A stretch of 64,000 bases of DNA from Aphelocoma coerulescens (lineage: Eukaryota; Chordata; Aves; Passeriformes; Corvidae): the NCBI RefSeq assembly GCF_041296385.1, contig NW_027183579.1, positions 124,001 through 188,000 of the forward strand, given 5' to 3'. This document shows positions 31,401-56,659 of the stretch, piece by piece (the first letter of the stretch is position 1; each line of letters begins with the position of its first letter). The notes beneath the pieces were generated by a model, which saw nothing but the letters and a program-made list of their open reading frames with translations, was not told the origin of the DNA and did no database searches. A program made the position numbers and the translations under genes.

Positions 31401-34400
31401 AGTGACCCCTGAGTGACCCCAAGTGACCCCGAGTGACCCCCAAGTGACCCGAGTGATCCTGAGTGACCCCTGAGTGACCCCTGAGTGACCCTGACCCCTG
31501 AGTGACCCCTGAGTGACCCTGAGTGACCCCTGAGTGACCCTGACCCCAAGTGACCCGAGTGACCCCTGAGTGACCCCTGACCCCTGGGTGACCCCTGACC
31601 CCCGAGTGACCCCGAGTGACGCCAAGTGACCCCTGGGTGACCCCTGACCCCTGGGTGACCCCTGACCCCCGAGTGACCCCTGAGTGACCCCGAGTGACCC
31701 CTGAGTGACCCCTGACCCCTGGGTGACCCCTGAGTGACCCCTGACCCCCGAGTGACCCCGAGTGACCCCTGACCCCTGGGTGACCCCTGAGTGACCCCTG
31801 ACCCCCGAGTGACCCCGAGTGACCCCTGACCCCTGTGTGACCCCTGGGTGACCCCTGACCCCCGAGTGACCCCGGCCCCGCCCAGGGCGTGACCCTGACG
31901 GAGCTGAGGGCAGCGGAGCAGGGGATTGGCCGAGCCGCCGAGGGGCGTGGCCAGGAGCAGCCAATCAGGGACGAGGGGAGGCGCGACCCGGCCGTGAGAC
32001 TTTTTGGGGAGGGGTCCTGGGGGGGTCCTGGGGGGGTTTTGGGGGATTTTGGGGGGGGTTTGGGAGGATCTGGGGGGCCCTTGGGAAAATTTGGGGGTCC
32101 TGGGGGGGTCCTGGGGGAAATTTGGGGGATTTTGGGGGGAATTTGGGGGATTTTGGGGGGGTTTGGGAGGGTCTGGGGGGCCCTTGGGGGGTTTTGGGGG
32201 TCCCTGAGGGGGTCCTGGGGGGGAATTTGGGGGATTTTAGGAGGGTCTCGGGGCCCCTCGGGGGAATTTGGGGGTCCCGGAGCAGTTTCGAGGAGGTTTC
32301 GGGGTCTCAGGAAGGTCCTGGGGGGGTTTTGGAGGTCCTGGGGGGGTTTTGGGGGTCCTGAGGGGCTTTTGGGGGTCCTGGAGGGGTTTTGGGGGTCCCT
32401 GAGGGGCTTTTGGGGGTCCCTGAGGGGCTTTTGGGGGTCCCTGTGGGTCTCCCCCTTTCCTCACCGCCCCCTCCCCCACCCCAGGACCCTCCCCGGCTCC
32501 CCGCCCCCCCCCGCGCCGGTGACCAAAGGTGGGTGACCCCTCCCCCATTTCCCCTCCCCCTCCCCAAATCCTCCCCTCCCCCCCCCATCAGGACCCCCCC
32601 CAATTGAATTTGGGGGGTCCTGGGGGGGGGGGTCCCGACCCCTCCCCCCAAAACCGCTTTGGGTCCCTCAGGGCCGGAGCCGCCGCAGCCCCCGGGGGGG
32701 CGGAGCCTGTCCCAGGTGAGGGGGGGGGGTCGGGGGGAGGGGTGGGGGAGGGGGGGGACCCCAAAACACCCGCAGGACCCCCCCCAACCTCTGTGCCCCT
32801 CCCCCACCCAGGGCTCAGAGAGCGACGGGCCCGAGGACGCCCCTCCCCCACCCAGGTATTGGGGGGCTGGGGGGGGGTTTGGGGGGTCCTGGGGAGCTTT
32901 GGGGGGGGGGGGCTGGGGGGGATTTGGGGGGGTCCGAGGGGTGCTGGGATGATTTGGGGAGCTCTGGCGGGGTCTCAGGAGGGTCTGGGGGTGATTTGGG
33001 GGGGGGGTCGCAGCCCCCCCTAACGCCCCTCCCCCCTCCCCCACAGCCGTGCCCCTCCCCCCCCCCAACGGCCTCCGGCCCCCCCCCGGCCCCGCCCTTC
33101 GATTACCAACAGGTGAGGCCTTTTTTGGGGGGGGGTGGGGGCGGATTTTGGGGGGGGGGTCCGCCCCCAGGTCGGGGCACAGCTGGAGCCCCTCCCCCCC
33201 GCGCGCCCCCCTCCCCCAGCTGTTCCAGGAGCTTTGGGTGGAAAACGAGCGGATTCGGGAGCAGCTGCAGGAGGCGGAGCTGGCGCTGACCCAGAGCCGG
33301 CTGGAGCTCGAGAGGGTCACTCAGGTCAGGGGTCACTCAGGGCTCGGTGGTCACTGGCCGGAGGGTCACGCGTGCCCCCCCAAACACGCGGGACCCCCCT
33401 TTTTGCCCCCCCCACCAGCGGCAGGAGCGCAGCGCGGAGCGTCCGGCCCGGCTGGAGCTGGAGAGATTCGTGAGTGACCCCCAGGAAAACACCCCGGGAC
33501 CCCCAGAACCCCACCAAGACCCTTCGCACTCAGCGCCGTTTCCTCCTCGCGCTTCCTGACGTTTTCCCCCCTCACGTTTCCCTTTTCCCCTCACGTTTCC
33601 CCCCCTTTTTACCCCTCACGCTTCCCGCCCTTTCCTCCCCTCACCTTTCTCTTTTCTCCCCTCACATTTCCCTCCCTTTTCTCTCCTCACCTTTCCCACT
33701 CTTTTTGTTCCCCCTCACGTTTCTCACCCTTTTCTACCCTTATGTTTCTCACTCTTTTCCCCCCTCACCTTTCCCTCCCTTTTCCCCCCTCACGCTTCCC
33801 GCCCTTTCCTCCCCTCACACTTCCCGCTCTTCTTCCCCCTCACCTTTCCCTCCCTTTTCCCCATTTCCCACCCTTTTTCCCTTCAAATTTCTTATCCTTT
33901 TCCCCCCTCACGTTTCCCTTCCTTTTCCCCCCTCACCTTTCCCACTCTTCTTCCCCCTCACGTTTCCCTCCCTTTTTGTCGTCCCTCACGTTTCCCGCCC
34001 TTTTCTTCCCTCACCTTTCCCGCTTTTTCCCCCTCCCGTTTCCCACCCTTTTACTCCCTCACGCTTCCTTCCCTTTTCCCCATTTTCACCCTTTTTCCCT
34101 TCAAATTTCTTATCCTTTTCCCCTCACATTTCCCTTCCTTTTCCCCCCTCACCTTTCCCACTCTTTTTCCCCCTCACGTTTCCCTCCCTTTTTGTCCCCC
34201 CTCACATTTCCCGCCCTTTTCTCCCCTCACAATTCCCGCTCTTTTTCCCCCCTCACATTTCCCTCCCTTTTACTCCCTCACGCTTCCTTCCCTTTTCCCC
34301 ATTTCCCACCCTTTTTCCCTTCAAATTTCTTATCCTTTTCCCCCCTCACCTTTCCCTCCCTTTTCTCCCCTCACTTTTCTCTTTTCTCCCCTCACGTTTC

Positions 34401-34886
34401 CCGCCCTTTTTTCCCCTCACGATTCCCTCCCTTTTTGTCCCCCCTCACATTTCCCTCCCTTTTCCCCTCCCCTTTCCTTCCCTTTTCCCCCCTCACGTTT
34501 CCCGCCCTTTTCCCCCCTCCCCTTTCCCGCCCTTTTCCCCCCTCACCATTTCCTGCCATTTTTCCCTTCTCATTTTGCCATTTTTTTCCCCAAACCCCTC
34601 CCCTCACGTTCTCCCCCCTCTGTGCCCCCCAGGAGCGCCGGGCGCTGGAGCTGAAGGCGGCTGAGCTGGAGGAGGAGCTGAAGGTGAACTTGGGGAGGAA
34701 GGTTGAGACCCCCCCCAACGCCTCCCCAAATTCCGGAGGGGTCTTCGGAGGTTTGGGGCGGTTTTGGGGGAAACCTTTGACCCACCTGGACCCTCCCAGG
34801 CTCTCTCGGACCTCCGGGCCGACAACCAGAGGCTCAAGGATGAGAACGCGGCGCTGATCAGGGTCATCAGCAAACTCTCCAAGTGA
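19451..34886 (+). CDS. PPP1R12C: Protein phosphatase 1 regulatory subunit 12C (MBS85), complete gene
   Basis: Myosin-phosphatase targeting subunit: it docks PP1 catalytic subunit to myosin light chain and is inhibited by ROCK/MRCK-type kinases. Exons: 19451-19717, 21189-21319, 22425-22543, 23740-23899, 24629-24773, 26468-26542, 27280-27374, 28673-28837, 29326-29372, 29481-29592, 29703-29751, 29926-29976, 30124-30214, 31886-31993, 32485-32528, 32672-32715, 32812-32855, 33047-33112, 33220-33324, 33419-33469, 34633-34683, 34800-34886. The start is the first ATG before an Ala run and [11 protein letters not shown], as in human. RVRF (residues 40-43) is the PP1-docking motif. Phases agree in exons 1-7 and in the three conserved exons after 33220. 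Small Pro-rich exons (29326-29976, 32672-33112) do not all join in phase; runs of 8 or more C are the likely cause. The last 28 residues match human. Confidence 0.93.
19718..20460 (+). repeat. PPP1R12C intron 1 minisatellite with seven copied exon 1 ends
   Basis: Units of about 100-125 bp. Each ends with gccgacggcatcagcgcgct, gcaccag and the GTGGGC donor, that is, the last ~33 nt of exon 1 ([11 protein letters not shown]) plus its splice site. Copies end near 19819, 19921, 20024, 20129, 20231, 20356 and 20458; the original ends at 19717. Spacers are ggggcggggcctgag words. Confidence 0.95.
20460..20990. repeat. GC-box-rich part of PPP1R12C intron 1
   Basis: aaaggggcggggcctgagg words continue without exon copies, interspersed with gataattaggg words. 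The rest of the intron, 20990-21188, shows two ~65-bp copies of cactgggtgtcccctggggg. Confidence 0.85.
21189..26542 (+). CDS. PPP1R12C: PPP1R12C ankyrin-repeat exons 2-6
   Basis: Five exons in continuous phase encode the ankyrin block that cradles PP1. Exon 2 carries [18 protein letters not shown], exon 3 [15 protein letters not shown], exon 4 [18 protein letters not shown] and [17 protein letters not shown], exon 5 [20 protein letters not shown] with [19 protein letters not shown], exon 6 [19 protein letters not shown]. The order and spacing follow human PPP1R12C. Exon 2 must end at 21319 (CA|GTGAGA) so that exon 3 restores the Q-Y-L-L codons. Confidence 0.93.
21320..22420. repeat. PPP1R12C intron 2 repeats
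   Basis: 21320-22015: cacccc-aaaa words resolving into an 18-bp unit (cgaaacaccccaaaattgcc). 22085-22415: gagccgggcctagctgagct units of 5-25 bp up to the exon 3 acceptor. Confidence 0.9.
22544..23165. repeat. PPP1R12C intron 3 GC-box minisatellite
   Basis: About 25 copies of gtgggcggggcctgcggg, unit 20-30 bp, starting at the exon 3 donor, which itself reads GTGGGCGGGG. The unit resembles donor plus intron start. Confidence 0.9.
23170..23739 (+). repeat. PPP1R12C intron 3 minisatellite ending in the exon 4 acceptor
   Basis: ggtcagtgcccggccggaca and gtccgtgccatgcccagggg words, unit about 45-70 bp. The true acceptor (catgcccag|gggtgg at 23732-23745) is the last copy; near copies with cccaggggtgg or catgcccaggggg occur near 23280, 23456 and 23596. 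Confidence 0.8.
23925..24620. repeat. PPP1R12C intron 4 repeats
   Basis: 23935-24320: ggggtctggggtggacattg units of about 20 bp. 24340-24620: ggtttggggtctccctgggc, unit about 53 bp, up to the exon 5 acceptor. Confidence 0.9.
24774..26460 (+). repeat. PPP1R12C intron 5 minisatellite with four pseudo-exon copies
   Basis: 11-12-bp units gttatgggtca. Embedded near 25013-25069, 25156-25210, 25409-25465 and 26089-26145 are copies of the exon 5 end. Each runs from ccctgcag through codons for [15 protein letters not shown] to a GTGAG donor. The original is 24723-24778. Confidence 0.96.
26545..27275. repeat. PPP1R12C intron 6 minisatellite
   Basis: About 15 units of 41-42 bp (ctctgggaccccaaaaaccc, cccgggacccccaaaatctg). 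Confidence 0.92.
27376..28130. repeat. PPP1R12C intron 7, first minisatellite
   Basis: ccgggaaccccaaaaacccc and gaaactgcaccaaaaatggc words, unit 30-45 bp. Confidence 0.9.
28130..28672 (+). repeat. PPP1R12C intron 7 acceptor minisatellite
   Basis: Nine copies (near 28191, 28251, 28311, 28371, 28411, 28471, 28531, 28571, 28631) of tttttctccccagaagctcc before the true acceptor at 28670-28672. Period 40 or 60 bp. Each copy has a good pyrimidine tract, the AG and the first ~9 nt of exon 8. Confidence 0.95.
28840..29300. repeat. PPP1R12C intron 8 G/A-rich repeat
   Basis: aaaagggggattttggggg words of 16-20 bp, strongly purine-rich on the transcript strand, then ggggaggggtctcgat words. Confidence 0.88.
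30124..31993 (+). CDS. PPP1R12C: PPP1R12C inhibitory-phosphorylation region exons
   Basis: Exon 30124-30214 encodes [20 protein letters not shown] followed by RRATQ; exon 31886-31993 continues [12 protein letters not shown]. In the MYPT family the Thr of R-R-S-T-x-G-V is the ROCK/MRCK site that inhibits the phosphatase. Here the Thr and flanking arginines are kept, while the preceding Ser seen in human is Ala, so a kinase that targets that Ser would lack its site. Both exons join in phase. Confidence 0.85.
30215..31885. repeat. PPP1R12C intron minisatellites
   Basis: 30215-31050: cccaaaaccgcccctgaaag, unit 24-33 bp. 31080-31230: ccccaaaatcc words. 31260-31880: gagtgacccctgagtgaccc and ctgacccctgggtgacccct words, up to the acceptor at 31885. 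Confidence 0.9.
31994..32484. repeat. PPP1R12C intron G-rich repeat
   Basis: ggggtcctgggggggttttg units of 20-28 bp, ending in a C-rich acceptor region. Confidence 0.87.
33220..34886 (+). CDS. PPP1R12C: PPP1R12C C-terminal coiled coil / leucine zipper exons
   Basis: Exons 33220-33324, 33419-33469, 34633-34683 and 34800-34886 are all phase 0. They encode [37 protein letters not shown] and [19 protein letters not shown] followed by RVISKLSK and TGA. Heptad leucines are evident. The last intron but one (33470-34632) is a pyrimidine-rich minisatellite. Confidence 0.92.
33470..34632. repeat. PPP1R12C penultimate-intron pyrimidine minisatellite
   Basis: About 1.1 kb of C/T-rich sequence on the transcript strand. 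Units of about 24 bp (cccctcacgtttcccgccct) with a longer repeat containing ccctttttcccttcaaattt at about 33870, 34090 and 34310. Confidence 0.92.
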
Positions 34887-35712
34887 CCCCCCCGGGACCC
34901 CTCAGGGGGACCCAGAACCCCCCCCAGGACCCCCCCAAATCCCCCCAAATCCCCTCCCCCCATATGGGGGCGGAGCCAAACGTGCTGAGGGCGTGGCCAA
35001 AAGGAGCGGGCGGGGCCGATGCCGTGGGGGGCGTGGCCAAAAGGGGGCGTGGCCAATTTCGTTGCACTGACGTGGAAGCGGCCAAAGGGGGCGTGGCCAA
35101 AAGGGGGGCGTGGTCTGCGAGCACCAGGCCCCGCCCCCACCTCTCCCCGCATGCCAATCACTCACCGTTCGTCCAATCAGAGCGCGGGCCTGGGGCGGGG
35201 CCTCGCCGCGCCCCGCCCATTCCCCCCCACCCTGCCCCTCCCCCCCCCGTGCAAATATTTTTGTGGGAAAAAAAAAAGGAAAAAAAAAAAAAAGGAAAAT
35301 GATTAAAAAAAGGAGAAGTGTGGGGGAGGGGCACAGACGAGGTGTGAGTTTTTTATATAAATATATTTATGGAGCTCTGTGGGTACAAATTCCCCTCCCC
35401 CACCCCTGCCCCACCCCCACCCCAGCCCCTCCCCCACCCACCCACCACTCTGGCCCCGCTTTTTTTTTTTTTTTTGTCCTTTTCTGGTTTTTTTTTGTTG
35501 TTTTTTGGGTTTTTTTTTTCCTTCTTTATTCTGTCCAAAAAAAGGTTAAAAAAGAGAGAAGGGGGTGGGGGGCGGGGGGGGGGGAGGGGGGAAGGGGGGA
35601 GGGGCGACTTTTACCTGCAAAGAGACGTGGGGGGAGGGGGCGGGCGGGGGAAGGGGTTCGAGGAGGGGGGGGGGAGGGGAGCGGGTGGGGGATGGGGGGA
35701 GGTGGAAATAAA
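34887..35712 (+). other. PPP1R12C: PPP1R12C 3'UTR with two candidate poly(A) signals
   Basis: After the TGA the plus strand carries four ggcgtggccaa-type words, then an A-rich stretch with ATTAAA at 35302-35307 and an AATAAA at 35707-35712. Using the distal signal would overlap the end of LENG8 on the other strand (its signal is at 35525-35530). Which is used cannot be told here. Confidence 0.45.
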
Positions 35713-36543
35713 TTAAATACGAACCAAAAAAAGGGGGATTTGAGCAGCGCAAAGACCCAGGGGAGGAGGAGGAGGAGCGGCGGCGGCGGCGGCGGAGTCC
35801 CCGAGCCCCCCCCCCGGGGCGGTTGTGGGGCGCAGGGGGGGCCCCCCGAGTCTGATGTGGGGCTGGAATTCCAAGAAGGAAGGGGGGGGGGAAGGATGGG
35901 GGGGGGGGGGGCTCCGTGTGCGGGTCCCGGGGGGGCCTCTCCGTGGCGTTGAGGCTCCGTGTGGGGCGGGGCCGCGGGCTGGGGGTCTCTCCTCCGTGGG
36001 TCTCTCCTCCGTGGGGCGGGCGGGGGTCTCTCCGTGGGGCGGCGGCGCCGGGGGGGGGGGACGAGACCTCGGCAGCAGGAAGAAGAGAGAGAAACTGAGG
36101 CACGGTTAAAAATCGGGGGGGTGGGGTGGGGGGAGGACGGGACCCTCTGCCCCCCAAGCAGAGGCCCTGCCCCACACACAGGTCCGAGCTCTGCCCCACA
36201 AGTCCCACCCTCGATCCCCTCCCCTGATCGCTGCTGAGGGGGGAAGAGAAGTTATGGGGCAGCGGGGAGGGCGGCGGCGGCTCGGTCAGTGGGGCGGCTC
36301 CGGGCCCCACAAGTCGCCCCCTCCCCACCCCAAATCCCCCGGCGGTGGCTGCTGAGGGGCAAGAGGTGGTTATGGGGCAGCTCCGGGCCCCACAAGTCGC
36401 TCCCCCACCCCAAGTTCCCCCCGCGGTGGCTGCTGAGGGGCGAGAGAACGCCGTGGGGCGGGCGTGGGGCGGCTCCGGGCCCCACAAGTCGCTCCCCGGC
36501 CCGGGGGAGCAGGGAGGAGGAGGTGGCCGGGGCTCGGTGTGGG
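35525..36543 (-). other. LENG8: LENG8 3'UTR with candidate poly(A) signal
   Basis: From the TGA, minus-strand sequence runs to an AATAAA (plus-strand tttatt at 35525-35530). No other gene is evident. The plus strand carries two imperfect inverted or direct GC-rich segments (36290-36500) containing the same phrase, ctccgggccccacaagtcgc, three times. The cleavage site is inferred. Confidence 0.55.
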
Positions 36544-38572
36544 TCAGATGTGGGGCAGGGCCGCCAGGCTCTGCCGGCAGTCGATGGCGCCGCGGTCGGG
36601 CCCGGTGAAGGTGAGGGGCAGCCCCCCCAGGAAGCGGCGGCGCTCGGGGGGCTCCAGCCCCATAAGTGGGCCCAGCTGGGCCGTCGGCAGCGCCGGGCGG
36701 TAGCTGGGGAGAGAAGGAGGTCAGGGCGGGGGCCGGGGGCACCCGGGGGGCACCCGCGGCCCCCAAAGGACAGGGGGAGGGGGCTCAGCCCCACGGAACG
36801 GGGAGCGGCCCCACGGCGGTGGGGCTCAGCCCCACGGAAAGGGGTTCGACCCCACGGGGAGGGACGCGGCCCCACATCGGGTGGGGCTCAGCCCCACGGA
36901 GGGGTTGTGGCCCCGCAGTGAGAGGCTCAGCCCCGTATCGGAGGGCTCAGCCCCATAGAAAGGGGTGGGACCCCATAATGGGGGGCTCAGCCCCATAGAA
37001 AGGGGTGGGACCCCATAATGGAGGGCTCAGCCCCATAGAAAGGGGTGCGACCCCATAATGGGGGGCTCAGCCCCATAGAAAGGGGTGCGACCCCATAATG
37101 GGGGGCTCAGCCCCATAGAAAGGGGTGGGACCCCACAGAGAGGGGTGAGGCCCTGTACCAGAGAGCTCAGCCCCACAGTGAGGGACCCAGCCCCATAGAC
37201 GGGGAGCCAGCCCCACATCGGGGGGTTCAGCCCCATATTTGGGGAGCCAGCCCCATAAACGGGGAGCCAGCCCCACATCGGGGGGTTCAGCCCCATATTT
37301 GGGGAGCCAGCCCCATAAACGGGGTCTCAGCCCCACATCAGGGGTTCAGCCCCACAGAAGGGGGGGGTGACCCCACAGGGCTCGGGCGGGGCAGTCAGTG
37401 GGGCACAGCCCCCTAAGTATGGGGGGGTCACAGCCCTGTTAAGGGGGGACACGGCCCCATAGGGCTGAAGTGACCCCCTAAGTGGGGGCTCAGCAGGACC
37501 CCCGCCCCAATGTGGGGCAGAAACGGGGGTTCCACAGCCCCAGTGTGGGGCACAAATAAGGGGGGGACTGCCCTGCTCTGGGCCCCATGTGGGGCAGCGC
37601 GGGGGGTTCCTCCACCCCACATATGGGGCAGAACCGGGGTTCATATGGGGCACACTGGGGTTCCTCCACCCCACATTGTGGGGCACACCGGGGTCCCTCC
37701 ACCCCACATATGGGGCAGAACCGGGGCTCATATGGGGCACACCGGGGTCCCTCCACCCCATATGGGGCACACCGGGGTCCCTCCACCCCCTATATGGGGC
37801 ACACTGGGGTCCCTCCACCCCACATACGGGGCACACCAGGGTCCCTCCACCCCATATGGGGCACACCGGGGTCCCTCCACCCCATATGGGGCACACCGGG
37901 GTCCCTCCACCCCCTATATGGGGCACACTGGGGTCCCTCCACCCCACATGTGGGGCACACCAAGGTCCCTCCACCCCACATATGGGGCACACCGGGGTCC
38001 CTCCACCCCATATGGGGCACACTGGGGTCCCTCCACCCCACATACGGGGCACACCAGGGTCCCTCCACCCCATATGGGGCACACCAGGGTCCCTCCACCC
38101 CATATGGGGCACACCAGGGTCCCTCCACCCCATACAGGGCACACCGGGGTCCCTCCACCCCATACGGGGCAGAACCGGGGTCCCCTCCCCACACAAGGAC
38201 CCCGGCGCTCCCCTGCCCATCCGTGGGGTCCCCCCCACAAACGCCCCCCATAAACCGGGGGGGTCCCTGGCCCCGGCCCGGCCCCGTGGGGCGGAACCCC
38301 CCCGGCCCCCGACTCACCTGCGCCCCCCGCCCCGCGCCCCCCACGCGCCCCCGGCCCCACCTACGCCTTGAGGATGGCGCGCAGGGCCCGGCGCCGCTCG
38401 CGCTCGGCGAAGAGGTCGATGAGGCGCGGGCCCATGGCCGGGGCCGAGCCGTGCAGGCGGAAGAAGCGGCTGTAGAGCCCCAGAGCCCAGGCGGCCCTGA
38501 GGGCCAGCGCGTGAGCCACGGCCGGGTCCGAGCGCAGCGCCGGCGGCAGCAGCGCCAGCTCCGTGGTCAGCT
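36544..38572 (-). CDS. LENG8: LENG8, last two coding exons (end of the SAC3 domain)
   Basis: Exon 38572-38365 encodes [20 protein letters not shown], then [13 protein letters not shown], a pattern ending in YSRFFRLHG, and [16 protein letters not shown]. This matches the part of human LENG8 that directly follows the exon found at 1332-1461. The last exon, 36703-36544, encodes [10 protein letters not shown], then [20 protein letters not shown], and stops at TGA (36544-36546). Phases agree: the 1332-1461 exon ends with one base of a codon and this one supplies two; the donor at 38364 leaves GC and the last exon begins with C. On the minus strand this half lies upstream of contig A's exons although it must follow them in the mRNA, so the assembly order is suspect. 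The gene converges on PPP1R12C. Confidence 0.9.
36930..37380. repeat. LENG8 last-intron repeat
   Basis: Units of about 40-62 bp with the word ggggctcagccccatagaaa, then gggagccagccccacatcgg. Confidence 0.9.
37510..38190. repeat. LENG8 last-intron 30-bp minisatellite
   Basis: About 20 units of ccctccaccccatatggggc, acaccggggt. Each unit holds an imperfect palindrome around ccccatatgggg. Confidence 0.93.
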
Positions 38573-40696
38573 CTGGGGGCACGGGGGGGCACGGGTCAGT
38601 GGGGTGGGCATTGGGGTCAGTGGGGACAGCAGCGCCAGCTCCGTGGTCAGCTCTGGGGGCACAGGGGGCAGTGGGGTCAGTGGGGTGGGCATTGGGGTCA
38701 GTGGGGACAGTGGGGGCAGTGGGGTGGGCATTGGGGTCAGTGGGGACAGTGGGGTGGGCATTGGGGTCAGTGGGGGCAGTGCGGTGGGCATTGGGGTCAG
38801 TGGGGGCAGTGGGGGCAGCAGCGCCAGCTCAGTGGTCAGCTCTGGGGGCACAGGGGGGCACGGGTCAGTGGGGTGGGCATTGGGGTCAGTGGGGTGGGCA
38901 TTGGGGTCAGTGGGGTGGGCACTGGGGTCAGTGGGGGCACTGGGGGCAGCAGCGCCAGCTCCGTGGTCAGCTCTGGGGGCACAGGGGGGCACAGGTCAGT
39001 GGGGTCAGTGGGGTGGGCATTGGGGTCAGTGGGGTCAGTGGGGGCAGCAGCGCCAGCTCCGTGGTCAGCTCTGGGGGGCACGGGGGGGCATGGGTCAGTG
39101 GGGTGGGCATTGGGGTCAGTGGGGTGGGCATTGGGGTCAGTGGGGACAGCAGCGCCAGCTCCGTGGTCAGCTCTGGGGGCACAGGGGGGCACGGGTCAGT
39201 GGGGGCAGTGGGGTGGGCATTGGGGTCAGTGTGGGCACTGGGGACAGCAGCGCCAGCTCCGTGGTCAGCTCTGGGGGCACAGGGGGGCATGGGTCAGGGG
39301 GGTCAGTGGGGGCAGTGGGGTGGGCACTGGGGCAGCAGCGCCAGCTCCGTGGTCAGCTCTGGGGGCACAGGGGGCAGTGGGGTCAGTGGGGTGGGCATTG
39401 GGGTCAGTGGGAGCAGTGGGGTGGGCATTGGGGTCAGCGGGGGCACTGGGGGCAGCAGCGCCAGCTCCGTGGTCAGCTCTGGGGGCACAGGGGGGCATGG
39501 GTCAGTGGGGTCAGTGGGGTGGGCATTGGGGTCAGTGGGGACAGTGGGGTGGGCATTGGGGTCAGTGGGGGCACTGGGGACAGCAGCACCAGCTCCGTGG
39601 TCAGCTCTGGGGGCACGGGGGGCAGTGGGGTCAGTGGGGTGGGCATTGGGGTCAGTGGGGACAGTGGGGTGGGCATTGGGGTCAGTGGGGTCAGTGGGGT
39701 GGGCATTGGGGTCAGTGGGGCACTGGGGGCAGCAGCGCCAGCTCCGTGGTCAGCTCTGGGGGCACGGGGGGGCATGGGTCAGTGGGGTGGGCATTGGGGT
39801 CAGTGGGGACAGTGGGGTGGGCATTGGGGTCAGTGGGGTCAGTGGGGGCAGCAGCGCCAGCTCAGTGGTCAGCTCTGGGGGCACAGGGGGGGCACGGGTC
39901 AGTGGGGTGGGCACTGGGGTCAGTGGGGTCAGTGGGGTGGGCATTGGGGTCAGTGGGGTGGGCATTGGGGTCAGTGGGGACAGCAGCGCCAGCTCCGTGG
40001 TCAGCTCTGGGGGCACAGGGGGGCACGGGTCAGTGGGGTGGGCACTGGGGTCAGTGGGGTCAGTGGGGTGGGCATTGGGGTCAGTGGGGTCAGTGGGGTG
40101 GGCACTGGGGGGGCAGTGTGGGCACTGGGGGCAGCAGCGCCAGCTCAGTGGTCAGCTCTGGGGGCACGGGGGGCAGTGGGGTCAGTGGGGTGGGCATTGG
40201 GGTCAGTGGGGACAGTGGGGTGGGCATTGGGGTCAGTGGGGTCAGTGGGGGCAGCAGCGCCAGCTCAGTGGTCAGCTCTGGGGGCACAGGGGGCACGGGT
40301 CAGTGGGGTGGGCATTGGGGTCAGTGGGGGCAGTGGGGTGGGCATTGGGGTCAGTGGGGTCAGTGGGGACAGCAGCGCCAGCTCCGTGGTCAGCTCTGGG
40401 GGCACAGGGGGGCACGGGTCAGTGGGGGCAGTGGGGTGGGCATTGGGGTCAGTGGGGCACTGGGGGCAGCAGCGCCAGCTCCGTGGTCAGCTCTGGGGGG
40501 CACGGGGGGGCATGGGTCAGTGGGGTGGGCACTGGGGTCAGTGGGGTCAGTGGGGTGGGCACTGCGGGGTCAGTGGGGGCAGCGGCGGCAGCAGCGCCAG
40601 CTCCATGGTCAGCTCTGGGGGGCACAGGGGGCAGTGGGGTCAGTGGGGTGGGCATTGGGGTCAGTGGGGGCAGTGGGGTGGGCACTGGGGGGGCAG
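38573..40696. repeat. LENG8 3'-splice-site minisatellite, contig B part
   Basis: Directly upstream (minus strand) of the true exon at 38572. About 17 further copies of its acceptor and first ~28 nt (near 38634, 38824, 38953, 39051, 39153, 39252, 39340, 39465, 39589, 39739, 39858, 39991, 40140, 40259, 40378, 40478, 40599), each 90-190 bp apart in gtggggtcag filler. The array runs into the gap. Confidence 0.95.
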
Positions 40697-41196
40697 NNNN
40701 NNNNNNNNNNNNNNNNNNNNNNNNNNNNNNNNNNNNNNNNNNNNNNNNNNNNNNNNNNNNNNNNNNNNNNNNNNNNNNNNNNNNNNNNNNNNNNNNNNNN
40801 NNNNNNNNNNNNNNNNNNNNNNNNNNNNNNNNNNNNNNNNNNNNNNNNNNNNNNNNNNNNNNNNNNNNNNNNNNNNNNNNNNNNNNNNNNNNNNNNNNNN
40901 NNNNNNNNNNNNNNNNNNNNNNNNNNNNNNNNNNNNNNNNNNNNNNNNNNNNNNNNNNNNNNNNNNNNNNNNNNNNNNNNNNNNNNNNNNNNNNNNNNNN
41001 NNNNNNNNNNNNNNNNNNNNNNNNNNNNNNNNNNNNNNNNNNNNNNNNNNNNNNNNNNNNNNNNNNNNNNNNNNNNNNNNNNNNNNNNNNNNNNNNNNNN
41101 NNNNNNNNNNNNNNNNNNNNNNNNNNNNNNNNNNNNNNNNNNNNNNNNNNNNNNNNNNNNNNNNNNNNNNNNNNNNNNNNNNNNNNNNNNNNNNNN
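40697..41196. other. Assembly gap, 500 N
   Basis: Exactly 500 N, so of nominal size. To the left is the LENG8 acceptor minisatellite, to the right the U2AF2 donor minisatellite; the two arrays are unrelated. The missing U2AF2 3' exon(s) should follow on the right-hand contig's left side. Confidence 1.

Positions 41197-56659
<15,463 letters not shown>

Noticed and set aside
33474..34664. 396-codon frame of S/F/P-rich repeats
   Set aside because: It spans a GT-AG intron whose flanking exons join in phase; repeat translation.
36290..36500. Small RNA gene in the LENG8 3'UTR, suggested by thrice-repeated cccacaagtcgc words
   Set aside because: No convincing stem-loop or box elements; explained as a local repeat.
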